A stretch of 6,213 bases of DNA, taken from the NCBI GenBank assembly GCA_023423215.1, contig JAFAFZ010000431.1, positions 1 to 6,213 on the forward strand, given 5' to 3'. The position numbers and the translations under genes are program-made. Source of the stretch: Actinomycetes bacterium. Lineage in GTDB: Bacteria > Actinomycetota > Acidimicrobiia > Acidimicrobiales > Microtrichaceae. Positions 5,554 to 6,213 of this stretch are shown here, one piece after another; the stretch's first letter is position 1; each line of letters begins with the position of its first letter. Under the pieces are notes generated by a model, which was not told the DNA's origin, searched no databases, and saw only the letters and a list, made by a program, of their open reading frames with translations.

Positions 5554-6213
5554 CCGGGCGACTGCGACCCGGCCAGGCTCCGATCCGGCGGTGTCGTCGT
5601 CGGCGACATGCGGCGCGGCGTCCGGGTCGCACACGTTCCCGAAGTCGTCCAGGTCGCGGGGCGCGTCCGGCTCGAACGGTTCGATCGACTCGTCGCTCCG
5701 GTCGAGGGGCGGCTCCCAGATGTGGTCCGCCGCCGGGGGGACGTGGGCGACGGCCCAGCGCACCCAGTGCTTCGCGACGTCCGGACGAGCCCGGCTCGCG
5801 ACGGCGAAGAGCCGCCGCGCCTCGCGGCGTCGGCGCAGCCTCGCCGCGGCGATGCCGCCGACGGTGGCGGAGCGGGCGAGCAGGTCCCCGTCGGGGATCG
5901 GCGTGCGTGCGATCGCGTCGATCGCCTGCTGCGCCCACCGCAGCCGCAGCTCGTCGCCCGCCTCGGTCCGGGCCGGCTGCGGTTCGTGCCAGGTGACCAG
6001 CGCCTCGGGCGTGTGCACGACCTCGAGCCCGTCCTCGAGCACGCTGCGCACGACCCGCCGGCCCAGCTCGGCGAGCGGCAGCCCGTCCGAGGCGGGCGCC
6101 GGACCAGCGCCCGAGGACGGCGCGACGCCGTCCGGGTCGAAGGCCCGTGGGTCGACGCTCGGAGCGTGGTGCTCGTCGGGATCGAGGCAGCCGGTGCCGG
6201 CGCTGTGCACGGT
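5551..6213 (-). CDS. C-terminal part of an uncharacterised protein, possibly a glycosyltransferase tail
   Basis: The frame is open from the right edge to a TAG at 5553-5551, giving 220 residues of which the true start is probably outside the window; a GTG at 6210 is the only edge-near start codon. Third-position G/C is strong. The visible part opens with a Pro/Asp/Ala-rich stretch. It continues ELGRRVVRSVLEDGLEVVHTPEALVTWHEP and a helical, Arg-rich segment resembling repeat-like helices (RRREARRLFAVASRARPDVAKHWVRWAVAHVP), and ends in an acidic tail of about 50 residues. The GLEVVHTPEALVTWHEP piece followed by helices faintly resembles the end of family 2 glycosyltransferases, where a strand and a His-containing loop close the catalytic domain. 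This is a weak impression: no DxD motif is inside the window. There are no membrane helices. It is upstream of and co-oriented with the ABC genes, 64 bp from the ATPase ATG. Confidence 0.75.
   Translation of the reverse strand, partial: TVHSAGTGCLDPDEHHAPSVDPRAFDPDGVAPSSGAGPAPASDGLPLAELGRRVVRSVLEDGLEVVHTPEALVTWHEPQPARTEAGDELRLRWAQQAIDAIARTPIPDGDLLARSATVGGIAAARLRRRREARRLFAVASRARPDVAKHWVRWAVAHVPPAADHIWEPPLDRSDESIEPFEPDAPRDLDDFGNVCDPDAAPHVADDDTAGSEPGRVAVAR

Noticed and set aside
5487..5609. 41-codon upstream extension of the ATPase
   Set aside because: It is Pro/Arg/Ser-rich, overlaps the preceding gene and bypasses an excellent ribosome binding site before the ATG at 5486.
5471..5938. Minus-strand 155-codon frame overlapping the right-edge gene
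   Set aside because: The product is an Arg/Pro/Gly-rich off-frame reading; the 5551-6213 frame has normal composition and third-position G/C.

Overview
This 6.2 kb window is very GC-rich and almost gene-tight, and the real frames show strong third-position G/C. GTG and TTG starts, the TAGGGT hexamers upstream of genes and an F420/FMN-type split-barrel oxidoreductase all suggest a high-GC Actinomycetota chromosome. The sequence does not identify a genus. I see no tRNA, rRNA, CRISPR array, insertion sequence, integrase or phage gene.

Layout. (1) Positions 1-729, minus strand: the N-terminal 243 residues of an unrecognised cytoplasmic protein that runs off the left edge. (2) A 97 bp divergent spacer holds a possible promoter and a 19 bp near-perfect palindrome. 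(3) Positions 827-1601, plus strand: a two-gene unit encoding a ketosteroid-isomerase-like NTF2-fold protein and a small SdpI-like membrane protein. (4) A short convergent spacer holds a 16 bp palindrome, the best terminator candidate. (5) Positions 5486 down to 1660, minus strand: a three-gene set of LolD/MacB-type ATPase, 880-residue FtsX/MacB-type permease, and a small split-barrel oxidoreductase. The last gene is separated from the permease by 43 bp consisting almost wholly of G-runs on the plus strand. (6) Positions 5551-6213, minus strand: the C-terminal 220 residues of a protein entering from the right edge, with faint resemblance to the tail of a family 2 glycosyltransferase.

How the genes work together. 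The ATPase and permease almost certainly form one ABC complex, with two ATPase copies powering one duplicated 10-helix permease that has two large extracytoplasmic domains. It probably extracts or exports a hydrophobic or peptide substrate. No membrane-fusion partner is present, so the substrate cannot be named. The oxidoreductase may be co-transcribed with it, but its link to transport is unclear. The isomerase-like and SdpI-like genes are likely co-expressed.

Most of the window is ordinary. The items most worth a second look are the G-run spacer at 2051-2092, the palindrome at 789-807, the stop/start relay joining the two plus-strand genes, and the unrecognised left-edge protein.
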